Origin: Sipunculus nudus
Lineage: Eukaryota; Annelida; Sipuncula; Golfingiida; Sipunculidae
DNA length: 64,000 nucleotides
Assembly: GCA_026874595.1 (NCBI GenBank)
Contig: CM049318.1
Coordinates: forward strand, 18,960,241-19,024,240
Direction of reading: 5' to 3'
The notes under the pieces are model-generated. The model made no database searches and was not told the origin of the DNA. It saw only the letters and a program-made list of their open reading frames with translations. Every line of letters starts with the position of its first letter. The first letter of the stretch is position 1. The translations under genes and the position numbers were made by a program. Shown piece after piece: positions 1 to 12,600 of the stretch.

Positions 1-237
1 CGTTGGTTTGTTTGTTTGCCTGTTAGCAACATTAGTCAAACAGTTATTAACGTATTTTGATGAAATCTTTAAGATGGCTTGGCAATGTTCAAAGAAAAAA
101 TTGATTAAATTTTGGTACGGAAAAATTCCTGATCCAGGAATATTTTAAAGGAAAAATGCTGCTTTTCTGACATTTCCATATGAGGCTAATGAGCTGACTT
201 GGCGGGGGTCTGGGCTCCCTGAGAATTTTTCTAGTTA
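1..237 (+). mobile_element. MITE family A, copy 1 (cut by window start)
   Basis: The sequence (GTTTGTTTGCCTGTTAGCA..., then GATTAAATTTTGGTACGG, then CTTGGCGGGGGTCTG..CTCC) is the same order of blocks as the element at 27129-27400. The left inverted end is missing because the window begins inside the element. It has no coding capacity. Confidence 0.7.
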
Positions 238-1722
238 GATTGGAGCAGTCCTTTTTTGTAGAGCTACAATAAACACAAATTACTCTTGAAAGGAAGGACA
301 AAATGTTTATTTCAAGGACATGTGACCAGACATATTTGATTAGTAACTTTTAGGAAAAGGCCGCACATTACGTCGGGGACCAAAGATTACACATAAGCCG
401 TCAATGTTTAAGTCGTATGATCCGTGATGTTTTTATCAAAACAGACACGTTTTCGAGAGTAAATAACATGCAGGCTTCCTACAGTCCTACGGCACAACAA
501 AAAGAAAACAACTGGCCTTCAGTTGCAATATTTTCTCAGTGATATAAATATGACACCATGGGCCAAAAGTACAGCTATCATATGTCATGAAACGAGTAAT
601 ACAAATCGACATAGAAATACCCACCTGAATTTAATTCCAGTAATCAAATAGCCACCTGAATTCAAAAGATCTCTCAGAGATTCTTAATTGATGAAACGGG
701 TCTCTGACAACAAAACTGTTATTTTTTCTTCGCCTTTGGCATCTACCCGTGGGATAAACCTTGATCGTAACTGGAAAGCCGACAAAGGTTTGTCCAATGG
801 TTTGATGGGACTATGATATTTAAAGAAAACTTAATAGCGAGCAAGTGCAGGACGGAGTATAGCAAACAAACACATTATTTTTCCGTAGAAGAGCATTAAA
901 TAAATTACATGTTACCTTGTGCATGTATTAAAAAGAACTCAGGGACTATCACTGATAACGAAAACAAGCAAACTAAATCGAGAGAAGTAGAAAAAGGTAT
1001 TTGTACCAACTGCAAAAATAATAATAAAATTATTACCGACTAAACCATTCTTGGACATATCAAGAGACCAAGAATGTCAGACCAAATAATCTCATATCAT
1101 TGGTTTCTGTTGCAATCTATTCGTTAAACTAGCCTCTCGGACGACCAAATTAGACGGCCTTAAATCGTTGGTATACGATTTCGCATTTCTATTTATACAA
1201 CTGTCAGTCTGGTGTAAAGGTATTTTACCTCATAGAAATGGCACCCAGCACGTTACTGATTACGTTTCTGTACAAAGTACAAACTAAATGATCCGATTAA
1301 TAAAAGTGGACCCGAACCGTGCTCCGTACCGCGCAAGTGAATACATTACATTCTTTTTGTATGTTTTGCCACGTCCAGATCCATGCACGTACATATATCC
1401 ACGTGGATATCCTCTGTTAATATGCGAGTTTGTTAACACAAACAGAGTGACGGACTCATCGGTTGATAAACATTTTATTTTCAACAGATTCCCCTTGTAA
1501 TATTAGGATGTAATTTGTTTCATACGATACCAATTATATACTTATATATTTTTTATTATATCTCTGATTTCTAAACATATCACTGGTAAGTTAAGCAGTC
1601 ACAGAGCCCTCCGCCAGCCAGATCGAAGATTTTACACATTGTATCCACACTTTCACTTTCGAGAAGACATAGACAGAGATAATTCGGGTTGTAGTGACGT
1701 AGGTTTCATCTAGACGACAATA

Positions 1723-1727
<5 letters not shown>

Positions 1728-1758
<31 letters not shown>
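1728..1758. repeat. (GA)n microsatellite
   Basis: About 15 GA repeats. The matching place in unit 2 (about 7162-7198) is also GA-rich but interrupted, consistent with shared ancestry. Confidence 0.95.
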
Positions 1759-1761
<3 letters not shown>

Positions 1762-2439
1762 TTTCTATCAGCATCAGACCATTATACGAGCAAGCAATTT
1801 TATAACAACAGTAGAAATATTGAACGCACTCTTCCCCAAATAGTTTACTGCATTATTTCAAGCATTGAGCCAGTTGCACAAGGTTTAAATTAATTGTAGT
1901 AAAAAATACACAATCTTTACAGTGATCGGAGAAAGCATATCCAATTATTGACTTATTAGTGTTTTTTAACTATGGGATTTTGTCGGGTTGATATATCGAT
2001 GTACTTCAGCCAGACCTGGGGTCAATTCAAATTTTTCAATTCCAATTCAACTCCAATTCAATTCCAATTCAAGAACTGTTATGAAACTACAATAACGATT
2101 CAAATCAATTCAATTTGCTGAGAAAAATATAAATTCCAATTCAATTCAAATAATTTTGATTCAATTCAAATTAAATTCACAGTTTCAAAAAGTTGCAAAG
2201 ATTTGAATATATACATTTCATTGGTGTGTAACGGGTATTATCACAGGAGTTCTATTACTTTTGCATCAGTACACAACTAACAGTTTGTTCAGCTTGGTTG
2301 AATTTGCTCCAAAAATAAGAGAAATGTCAGTACCTATAAGTTTTACCATTGCATGTGGTAAGTCATAGCATCAAAACATATTTTACTTGTTTTCCTAGGG
2401 CAATTATTCGTCAGGATAAGGTAAACTGTCTAAATTTGG

Positions 2440-2830
2440 ATAAAGGTTTAGTTTGGATTTCTAATAAGTGGCCATTACCCCCAGAGCAATTAATGTATTT
2501 GCGAATACCATGGTTACCTCTTTATTCGAGGGAGTTTCAATTTCGCAAAAGGGGAATTATCACAAAAATCAAACCTTTATGAATATCCTTATCATCAGAG
2601 GCTAAAGACCAATATTTCAATTGAGAATGGACATTGTATTGTACCCATTATTCACATATTATATCACATTTTCCATAAAATTAACCACAAAAACCATATG
2701 TCCTTATTATTTAATATTATTCATTAGCTAATGGATTATTCTTCAGCTTATTTGTTTTGTCAGATCATAAAAATGGAACCCTCGTGAAACAACATACAGA
2801 GTGAAAATTACTAAATTTTAACCCCAAACA
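2440..2830. mobile_element. MITE family C copy (TTCGC / CTCGTGAAA type), nested
   Basis: The phrases 'tttcgcaaaaggggaattatc', 'gaaccctcgtgaaac' and 'aaattttaacccc' occur in the same order as at 23080-23525. The copy is diverged and sits inside the hAT-like element. Confidence 0.45.
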
Positions 2831-2883
2831 TGGTATTCTTTTTTTTTTTTTGTGACAAAACCATTAAAGTTCTTATAATAATG

Positions 2884-2894
2884 GGGGGGGGGGG
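2884..2894. repeat. Poly(G) tract
   Basis: An uninterrupted G run followed by TGAGGGGG. No other function can be assigned. Confidence 0.9.
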
Positions 2895-5260
2895 TGAGGG
2901 GGCTGATGACTGTTACGTCCACTTACAGTAGCAAGGTCAGCAAACGTGGTGCTTGAATAGGCCCTCATGTAGCATATAATTTTATAATCTCATAGCTGTT
3001 GCTTGTTCTGGTTTGTAAAGTGCCCTAGGTAAACAGAACTACTGGTCACTACATAGACAATTGTTGGTCCAAGCACACCAGGCCAGCAGATCAGGTCAAG
3101 GCACAATGGATGCTATATTACAAGAGGCATATCCTTGAAAGTCAGTGAACCAGAACAAGTCAGTTCAGTATTATCTGATTACGTGCTTAATGACACAGCC
3201 GGGAATGGGAATTTATTTCTAGTTATCCACATTACTCTTATCCTTTGCCCTCTGTTATCATTACTATAACAGCTTAATTTTATATATATTATATTACTAT
3301 TACTTAGAAAAGGTGAAAATAAATATATCCCATCCCTGGTGTGCTTAAACTGTTGACACAAACAATCAAGGATCAGTGATTAAGAAGCATTAAAGTTGTT
3401 ATCATACTTCTTGTGTCACCCATGAGAGGCATTTGTGTTTGATTTTAATCAAATACTGCACAGCTGATCTTCAAACTGACATCGAGTAACTTCCAATGAT
3501 CGACACTTTGTTCATCAATTCAGATCAATTCAAAGGTGACTGTACACTTCAATTCCTATGCAATTCCAGTTCACTAAATTTTCCCTTAAATTCCAATTCA
3601 ATTCAGAATTGACCCCAGGTCTGACACCAGCTAATGTCCATTTATATTATTCATTTGAATAACACAGAGGTAATAGCTGTGCTGTCTGTAAATACAGTCA
3701 TAAATCCATGAGACCATTTATGTCATTAAGCAGGGAGTGTTTGCATCAAATAAGAAAATTCCAGCCAAAAAAGTACAGAAACAAAGCACCTCCATGACAC
3801 CTTTCACTATATGTCACCATAAAATGTCAGTGATATCGTTGACATTTTGATAACCAGTCAAGGCTCCATGGTTTGAGAACCTTTATTTGTTTCTATATGT
3901 CTAATCTGTAAACACAAAACAACATAATCAGCAGCTTATAAATTTTTCAAGTCATGGTAAAAATGCTGTTTGCCTATCCATATTCCGGAAAATTGTTTTA
4001 TACTTCGGCGCATTGCAGTTCTTATTAACTTCATCTGCGTCACTGTACATTTGTCACTTCAAGTGAGCTAATAATGTCCCCGCCAATGATGCACGTAATA
4101 TGTAGTGCCAATAATAGTACACAATTTTGTCAGGTTCCCTTGTTAGAGGGACAAAAAAAGAACACGGATGCCCCAGTTCTACAAAGCCTTCACCAAATAC
4201 AATAATTCTCATGCTTTCCCATATAATAGACATATTGATAAAAATAAAGCAGAGACGTGACCTGCCCGCGAGAGGTGGAATCTTAGATTTCAAAGAAAAT
4301 TATTTTGAAATAAAAAAATGACAAATCGTAAGTCTATTTGCGCTGAACCAAACTACAAGGGTGTCGATCTTATTCGACTTTCATTTCGGTTCATACAAGA
4401 GCCTGCCTCTAATCACCAGGCGATGTATTGCGATATGCTTTCTTGTGTAATTAAATGACAACATCTGTTGAGTTTCTTTTCAAAGATCCTCTGCATTTCT
4501 GTTGGATTTAGTGCTTCTCTGATATTGTTTATCTGTTTCAAATAATTTGTATTAACACACGGAAGACATCTTACAGGATATCATGGTTTAAGAGTCAACA
4601 GAAGCTGTGCCTTCATAGTAATACACACTAAACCTGTATCCTAGTTCGACTTATTATTAATTACATTGGAATTACAATTATTCATCATCTGAATACTACA
4701 GCGTTAAACCAAAACCTTTTCTTAATTTTTTTAACAATTGAAGAAGTTTGTAAAAAAGTATTTTGGAAGGAGGACGCTTTCAAGTGGTTTATTTAAATAA
4801 TTGGCCTAATTGGTCTTGATTAAAATCAACGATTAAATCTGAATTTCCTGTAAATTATATAATTTTGCACCTGGCAAAAATAGGCGTGGTACATTGTTCA
4901 GATGAGAGAATAAGGGAACAATTAAGTTTAGTTAATATTTATCCCGCTTATGTATGCCTCTGTAAGCACTACTGGATCGAAATAGTCTACATGCACAATG
5001 TTAAATAATTAACCTGACGATTTCCGATAGACGTTGCTCCAAACAATACATACATATACAACAATGAGTCCGTTATTTCACATTTTTTGAATGATTATAC
5101 TCCTAAGCGTTTGGGTCTGTCATAGGCTGAAGCACATGAATCATTTTAAGTTAGATTTTATTTTAATATTTATTTCAGAATAATCGAAACTATCAGTTTC
5201 TCCATTGTTCTATGACCGGTATTTGTATCATTTATATCATTCAAGAGAGAGTAAAAGAAC

Positions 5261-5434
5261 AGTGGAACCCCGCCTTGCGACTAACCCGCAATTCCGGCCA
5301 ACCCGACAATTACGACCACTTTTTTGGTCCCAAGAATACGGTCCAGGTAACTTAGAGTTTCACAAATACGACCACCATCAAATTACGACCACTTTTGTCA
5401 GTCCCTGAGGTGGTTGTAATTGTTGGGTTCCACT
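5261..5434. mobile_element. Pogo/Tigger-like MITE, ~174 bp
   Basis: The end AGTGGAACCC at 5261 mirrors GGGTTCCACT ending at 5434, and the arms repeat 'attacgaccac' and its complement. The element is short and non-coding, and the open frame 5205-5408 is incidental. Assignment to the pogo-like superfamily rests on the end sequence style. Confidence 0.7.
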
Positions 5435-8306
5435 TTACCTTCGAAATATCGTGTTATTATTATGTTTTCTCCCCGACTTGAAATATTAAACTGTCTTCTT
5501 GTAATTGGTACCAAGACCACATATGACCTTGAAGCCTCAACAGATTAAAAAAATATATTTCTGTAAGGAAAACAGCTAATGGCACATTTCGGTGCAGCTT
5601 CCATAAAGAAAATAGTCCTTGAAGTTCATAAGATTTTTAGTTAATTTCCGAAATGAAGAAAAACGTCATGACCCTTTATTGTATATCACCCATGAAAAAA
5701 ATGTCCTTGAAGCTTAAGCTTTATATTTTTACATCTGCAAGATAATACATATATAATGGTGCTTTGACAAAAAAACTCAATGAACCACAATCATCTCCTA
5801 CAATATGTTTAAAATGGTCCATGTGTACAGATACCATGAAAGCCAAATGTCCTTGAGGGGAAATATCCGTGTTTTCATGCACATGTAACGGGACAAATAT
5901 TTGATTAGTCACTTGTGGGAAATGGCTGCGCCTTTAGTCGAATAGCAGGGATTACACAAAGCCGTCAACGGAGATGCCGTAGGATCTGTATCAAAACACG
6001 TTATGTAGATTAAACAACAAGCACGCTTCCGTCTACCCTACAGCTTACCCAGGCACACCGACAGGGAAAACAATTGGCCTTAAGTTCTTGTTTTGTTACA
6101 GTGATATGAATAAAACACCAGACCAGGCGAGCACCTATTATATATCATGAAACAAGTGCTACAAATCGAAATAGAAATACCCACCTGAATTTATTAAGGT
6201 AATAAAATACCCACGTGAATTCAAAAGAAACACAGATTTTTTACTCAATAAAACAGCTCCCTGACGAAAATAGGAATTCTACGCTTATGGCATTTAACCT
6301 TTAGATAAATCTTGATGGGATAGCCGACAAAGCTATGTCCAACGGTTGAATAAAATGCAATGGGATTATTGTATTTTTAATTATTTTTTTTAGCAAAAAC
6401 AGACTTATAATCTTATAATAACAGGATGAATGTCAAAACATTGATCTTTTCCTTGAGCATTTTTATTAATTACATGTTACCTTTCCATGTGTTGAAATAA
6501 ATTTCGGGAAGAGAATTGAAAATGTGAACAGAAGTATAAAATCCAATATAAGCAGAACAGAGGTAACTTCCAAAGTCAAAAAATGAATTTCCAAGTAAGC
6601 CAGTTTGGCACCAATGAGGATCAATAAAAAGTCGACATATGTCAGAAATATTCAGATATTTTCGAAGTATGTGTCTGCAGTATATCAGTTAAACCAGCCT
6701 CTCAAATGGCCACATTGAAAAGTCCGTATTCGTTATAGTGTTTCCATATAAGTACAGCTGTCTGTGTAATGTCTCTCACCTCTTTGAAATGGCACCCAGC
6801 ACTTTTCCTACTACGTTTCTGTGCAAAAGCTACATGATCCGATAATCAAGGTTTTAGCCGCCTCCATATCTTCGCCCTTACATATGGTCACGTGGATTTG
6901 TTAACACAAACAGAGTGACGGACTCCTCCGTCGATGAACATTGAATATTCGATATTCTCTCGCTAAATGCACCGTTAAATCTTAGGCCGTAAGTTATTTT
7001 TAACATTAAAAACCTCTCAGCCATGATAGAGTAGAGCACATATTTCACTTATATACAATTTTCTAAATTCTAACCATTTTATACATGAATCCGTGCTTTC
7101 GAGATAAAAATACAGAGAGAAAATTTGTGTTATAGTCTCCAAACCTTCAACCAAGACAAGCTTACAAACATAAGGAGAGAGAGGGGAGGAGAAGAGATCA
7201 TTTTGTCAGCATTATAGCATTATATGAACTGGCATCCTTAATCTGACATAAACAAAGATGATATACTGGGAGCGCTATTCCTCACCTTGATTTGGGATAC
7301 TGTGTCATTTTTAGGGTTTAACTCATTGCACCAGATGAAAATAATAATAGTAATGATTTTAAGACAAAAACACACGCATTGTTGTGTCCACAGTTATGGG
7401 AAATAGCATTTTCCAAGTATCGACATGTGAGATATATCGGGAGGATACATGGATGGGTTTCTGCTGACGGAATGCTACTGCAAGAAAAAAAAACAGGAAC
7501 AAAGCTACTCCGTGACGACATCTGTGACTGTATGTCACTTTAAAATACCGTTGACAGTTTCCGAGTAAAGGTGAATGAAACATTGTGATGATCAATCAAG
7601 GACGCAATGATCTGTGAACGTTATTTCTATATATCGAGTCTGACAGTACATAATCCACACTTTATATTTTATTCAAATTCTTCTATATACTGTTTGTCCA
7701 TCCAATTTCCGGAACGTTGCTTCATTCCTCTGGGCATTGCAGTTCCAATCAAATTCATCTGTGTCACTGTCATTTTGTCACATCAGTTAAGCTATGATGG
7801 CCCCGCTAATGATTCAACTAATGTTCAATATCATATAAAAGTGCAACAACTTTGCCAGGTATTCTTTTAAGTTCTTCAACAGTAACAAATTATTCAGGTC
7901 TGGATGAAAATGTGTATCAAATCGGCTGGCATTCCATATATATGGTTTTCATCGATTATAGGTTAAAATACAAATTTGATTTTACGGGATGTATAATACC
8001 CCATAAAATCTGTTTAAGCGAAGAAGAATGTACATATAAGAGTATAAATAAATATGTGTATATATACCTAATTTTCAAAAACGAACATTTCATCTTTCAT
8101 TATTTTAAAACATGTTAACAATAATGATGACACCGAGGACAGGGAATCTGCAAGAAGTTCGGTTTCAATGCAAATTTTCCAAGCTAATAAACCGTTACTT
8201 TAATATAAAATATATAAAAACAAGTTATTCATTTACGTTTTTTTATAGAATGCGTAATATTAAATATAAACAGTAGTGATTCTAAGGCAAGGGGAGAAAG
8301 GCAAAG

Positions 8307-8309
<3 letters not shown>

Positions 8310-8376
<67 letters not shown>
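8310..8376. repeat. (TA)n microsatellite
   Basis: About 33 uninterrupted TA units. Confidence 0.97.
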
Positions 8377-8379
<3 letters not shown>

Positions 8380-8447
8380 ATATTGTTCAGGATAGAACGA
8401 TGGCAGAACGAACTTATATGGTTTAGTCGGTCCATATACTTTATATA

Positions 8448-8770
8448 TACTGTGGATTCCAGGGGTTTTAATTCGCGTTATTGCAAAAGCGAAATTATCC
8501 CGAAAATAAAATTGTGAATATAATCTCCGATCGTCGAAGGCAATGTTAGAAAGTAATTAAGGTTAACATTATGATTTTGTATGTTCAAAAATTGATATTT
8601 CAAATTATGCCAGAGCTTGTCTGCCATTAACGAACAATACTTTTTTTAAGATTTTTTTACAAAATATAATTAACAAATTCACATAATTATAGTTATACTC
8701 TTTTGTATTTTGAGATCGAGAAAATGGAAGCCTGGCAAACTTCTGAAAAAGTAAAATTCCCGAAAATGAT
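8448..8770. mobile_element. MITE family C copy
   Basis: It begins TACTGTGGATTCCAGGGG, near the complement of the end of the 23 kb copy (TACTGCGG..GGGGTTAAAATTT). Internal 'ttcgcg', 'gcgaaattatcccg' and 'gagatcgagaaaatggaagcc' follow the same order. Confidence 0.55.
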
Positions 8771-8865
8771 ATTTATATTTATATATATATATTTATACAT
8801 ATATATTCAGTGAACCGACATTTCTGGGTATACTATTTCCATCTTTATACAATGAACCAGCATGG

Positions 8866-8866
<1 letters not shown>

Positions 8867-8925
<59 letters not shown>

Positions 8926-8950
8926 ATAGATAGATAGATAGATAGATATA
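8867..8950. repeat. (TA)n followed by (GATA)n
   Basis: About 29 TA units end at about 8925 and run into five GATA units. This is a compound microsatellite. Confidence 0.95.
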
Positions 8951-9679
8951 TGGAAATCTAAAAAAAAAGTACACGGATATACAAGTTTCACTAAGGCTGG
9001 TCTAAATTCATGAATTCTCATAGAACTTTAAATAATAGAGCACACTGCCGTGATGTGGATCCTAGATTTTCAGGAAAAATCAAAGGAATTTCTTTCATTG
9101 CTAAATAAAACGTTCACAAGTCCGGAGTCTATTTGCGCTGATCAAAAATACGAGGCTGTCGATCTTACCCGAGTTTAATTTTAGATCATACAAAGGCCTG
9201 CCTGCCACTGATCATCCTTGGATGTATTTTGACATGCTTTCCTGCGAGATTTAATGACATCTATTGGTCGCTTTTTCAAAGAACCATAAAAATTCAACAG
9301 ATGTACTGTTGGATTCAGTATTTCTCTTATGCTGTTCATCTCTTCTTCAAAGAAGCTTTAACTCACGAATGGAATCTTAAACGAATACATGGTTAAAGAG
9401 TCAACAAGGCTATGCCGTCTTTGTCATTTAGACTGAACCTTATGGTGGATTTCTCCTTGTTCCGGGTATTATTTATTTATGCTGGAAATTTTTGGTCATC
9501 TAGATACTTCACTTTTCAAACCAAAAGTCTGCTGCGATTTTTTAACAGAATTTGTAGTTTAAACAAGTAACTCATGGGTCATGAAGCTCAGCTGAATTTG
9601 TCATGTATACATGTGATGCATGTATTAATTGTTGATGTAAGGATCTGGTGAAAAATATTTGTTAAAAAATCATGATGAA

Positions 9680-11335
9680 TCGGTAATATGACTTCCAGGG
9701 TGCTCAAAATCAAAATATATTTGCCCATAGTCTTTAGAAATAGGTAGGAGCAAGAAGCTTTTACTAGGAACCCCCCAGATTCCTTGTCACACGTTTCTAC
9801 GTCAAACTTATATGACCTGGGTCAAACTGACATAGAATTTTTTTCACACAGCTCACAGAATATTGGTCTCAGTAACCTTATTTTGGATGCCAAACGAGAC
9901 ATTACAATGACCTCCCCTTGTATTAAGCAAGACATTTCTAGAGTGAAAAGTTAAGATTTGTGACCCGACTGACTTTCTCGATGCTCAGATTTAAATTTGG
10001 CCAGAACCACCTTGGATGTTGCGTTATAAGATTCTAGGCCTAACAGTTACAATTTGGGCCCCTATGACTGTCTGGTTGTTAAAATCATGTTTCTGGCCCA
10101 TCGCTCGGTGAATATAGGTCATCATGACATGATTTTAGGTTTCCAGGAAGATTTGCCCAAGACTTCCCTAGATATTACATATGAGGATTCTTAGGCTAAC
10201 GAGTTCAGATTGTGCACATCTGACATCCAGGGTGCTCAAATTATGTTTCATTCCTATAGCTCATAGAATATAGGTCACAGTGACCTTATTCCATAGTTCT
10301 AAGCACGTTTATCCAGGACCTCCTTGAATGTCACATCAGAAGACTGTAGGTCAAATGTATACAAGATGGGCCCCGTCTGACTCTCTGGTTGCCAAAAATC
10401 ATGTTTCGGGCAGTAGCTCGCAGAATGTAGGTCCATATGACCTAATTTCAGGTTTCTGAGAAGATTAGCCAAGGACCTCCCTGGAAGTACGTAGTAAGAA
10501 GTGTCTAGGTCTATCGGATACAACTTGTGCCCTTTTTAACTGCCAGGGTGCTAAAAGTTATTTTTTGCAAGTTACTCGCAGAATATAAGTCATCAGGACC
10601 TAGTTTAGGGTTTCTGAGAAACTTCGCCCAGAAAATCCCTGGGTGGTGCGTTAGAAGATATTAGGCCTCACTGATACATTTGAGCCAATCTTACTGACAG
10701 GGTGCTCAAAAAATTTTTATCCTATAGCTAGCGGTATATAGGTCGCGGTGACCTTATTCATGTTTCCAAAGACATTTATCCAGTACCTCCCTGAACGTCA
10801 CATTAGAAAATTCTAGGCAAAGGGTTACAATTGTTGCCATGTCTTACCCTCTGGGTGCTCAAAATCATGTGTTCGACCAGTAGCTTGTAAAGTATGGGTC
10901 ACCATGACCTAATTTCAGGTTTCCGAGGATAGTTGCTTTAGACGTTACGTTGGATGTACAATTAAAAGTGATTAGGTCTAACGGTTACGGTTTGTGCACC
11001 ATTAACGTCCAGACTGCTTCATTTGAAGGTCTCAAAAATAGAGAAAACAATGCGACAAAAATGTTTGAAATATACAGGTGGCGCTACTTGTCTTTAGAAT
11101 TTGATCAATGTGCATGGAAAGAATAATGGCAATCAATTCATTAGTTATTGAGATAATGGAGCTTTGGTATATTTTTTTTTCTGAGGGATATTTTTTAGCC
11201 CCATAGCTCAGGATACAGGTCACAGTGCCTAATTTAAGATTTCTAAGAAGATTTTTTATTGGCCTCCATTGGTGTTCAGTTAGAAGTTTCTAGGTCCAGC
11301 AGTTACGATTTGTGCCCTCTAAACGGACACAAAAG
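9680..11335. repeat. Degenerate tandem array with ~156 bp period
   Basis: The phrase 'aatataggtca..(g)tgacc' recurs at about 10111, 10267, 10423, 10582, 10735, 10891 and 11211, giving steps of 153-160 and one double step where other sequence is inserted. Each unit also carries 'cagggtgctcaaaatcatg', 'ggttac(a/g)atttg(t/g)gcc' and 'acctccctgga'. Units are clearly diverged. The open frames inside (10299-10523 and 11032-11223) are incidental. Confidence 0.85.
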
Positions 11336-11862
11336 CAAGACCATATATGATTTTTGGGTCATGAGGTCAAAGGTCAAGGTCACAGGACTCGCTTATTAAA
11401 AAAGATTATAGCTGCATTTTTAAGCCAAGCTTTTCATCCCAATCTTTCCACCTTGCACATTTAGGTGACTTGCCAGTATGGGGAAAGCATAAATTAATTT
11501 GGGGTCACAAGGTCAAAGGTCAAGGTCACAGGGGCCATCTGTTCACAAATTAGTTTCCGGATGATAACTCCAGTTTAGTTTGACATATTGGTTTTTAAAC
11601 TTAACTAATATAGGCTCACAATTAAAGTAAGAACCGTGTAGAAATTTGGCTCCAAAGGTCATGGTCACAGGACCCATTTCTTTAAAAAGAATATGTATGC
11701 ATTTCCAGCCAAAATTTTCATCACAAACCTTCCATCTTCAAGATGTTGCTAACCTGCCAATAGGGGAAGATTCCATTAGATTTTTGGGTCATAGGGTCAA
11801 AGTTCAAGGTCACAGGGCCCATCCATTCACAAATTAGTTTACGGATGATAATTCTGCTTTTG
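11336..11862. repeat. Dispersed repeat rich in AGGTCA half-sites (tandem ~150 bp units)
   Basis: Three related units carry 'ggtcaaaggtcaaggtcacagg' or close variants, at 11364-11386, 11510-11532 and 11794-11816, plus AGGTCATGGTCACAGG at about 11656. Each unit also has 'gccaa..ttttcatc..aatctttcc' and 'acaaattagttt(c/a)cggatgataa'. It directly abuts the 156 bp array. Confidence 0.8.
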
Positions 11863-12600
11863 ATAGAGAGAGTGGCTTAAAACTTGATTTGTTAATGACC
11901 CACCACCTAAGTCAATTCAACTGTTCGAACCCAGCTCTTAATTCAACAAGTCTTTATTAAGTAGCCATAATATCACATAGCACAGTTTCTTCTGGCTATC
12001 AGTATCACTGATACTTCTGCTGCTGACTTATCGCAGCTACAGTCATTGCTGTTACAGCTGGTTAGCACATGGCTCTGGTACAAATGGCTGTGACATCAGC
12101 AAATGTCCATTGTATTAAAATGACCATATTAAGTTAAGAACATACATATAAATAATTTCTGGCATTAATTAACATGGGTCCAATTATCTACAGAACCAAA
12201 ATCATATGCTTACCATACTATAGACCCTTAAACCCTCTGTACACATTCACCATAAGAGCTTTGCCATTTCTTTGAACACAAAAAAATGTGCCTGTCCTAC
12301 TGACAGCGCCCTCTACCTGCAATACCCCATCCCCAATATCCAGCAACATCCTGCTGGCAACTCTGGATACTAAACAATACTAATTGACCTTTTAAAGACT
12401 TTAAAGTTATGTCACCACTTTACCATATCATAAATATAAAATTAAATACAATTCTACTTTATACATGTTTTTTATACCTGATGGCCATTACAATATCCTT
12501 ATAGACAAATTCAGCTTAACGTCGAGGCCCATGGGTTCCTAGTTTAAAGGTTTATACTGCTATTCAAGCTGTCCATCAAGGGAGATATAGACAACTAGAC
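11863..12600 (-). other. Unassigned stretch, weak solo-LTR-like features
   Basis: Read on the minus strand, it ends in AATAAAGACTTGTTGAATTA about 35 bases before GGGTTCGAACA, and begins about 12490 with TGTAATGGCC. A solo LTR could look like this. No matching 5 bp target duplication or partner LTR is visible, so the call is weak. There is no coding signal. Confidence 0.2.

Larger units (their letters stand above)
2011..3623. mobile_element. Non-autonomous hAT-like DNA transposon, 1.6 kb
   Basis: Perfect 18-base terminal inverted repeats: CAGACCTGGGGTCAATTC at 2011 and its complement ending at 3623. Subterminal 'caattcaattcc' arrays flank both ends. The flanking octamers ACTTCAGC and ACACCAGC agree at 6 of 8 positions, plausible for a decayed 8 bp hAT target duplication, and the CAG start fits hAT ends. 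The interior has no transposase; the 77-codon frame at 2349 has no recognisable domain. A TTCGC-type repeat lies inside (2440-2830). Confidence 0.8.
238..5090. repeat. Tandem unit 1 of a ~3.4-3.9 kb non-coding array
   Basis: Ordered landmarks recur in units 2-4: a block at 355-660 (GTGATGTTTTTATCAAA, then 'cagtgatat', then CCCACCTGAATTCAAAAG), 'aacagagtgacggactc' at about 1443, a GA-rich tract, a block at 3965-4120 ('ttccggaaaattg' to 'gtccccgc') and 'tctatttgcgctga' at about 4333. The hAT-like element at 2011-3623 is inserted here. Comparing units shows frame-breaking indels, so I see no conserved protein. The start boundary is lost under the MITE. Confidence 0.7.
5091..9560. repeat. Tandem unit 2 of the array
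   Basis: Its start ('gggtctgtcataggctgaagcac') matches the start of unit 3 at about 12618. The later landmarks are a block at about 5850-6230, 'gccgacaaagctatgtcc' at about 6321, 'aacagagtgacggactcc' at about 6908, 'tttccggaacgttg' at about 7708 and 'tctatttgcgctgatc' at about 9127. It is closest to unit 1. Two (TA)n tracts and MITEs are embedded. No coding frame is conserved against the other units. Confidence 0.7.
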
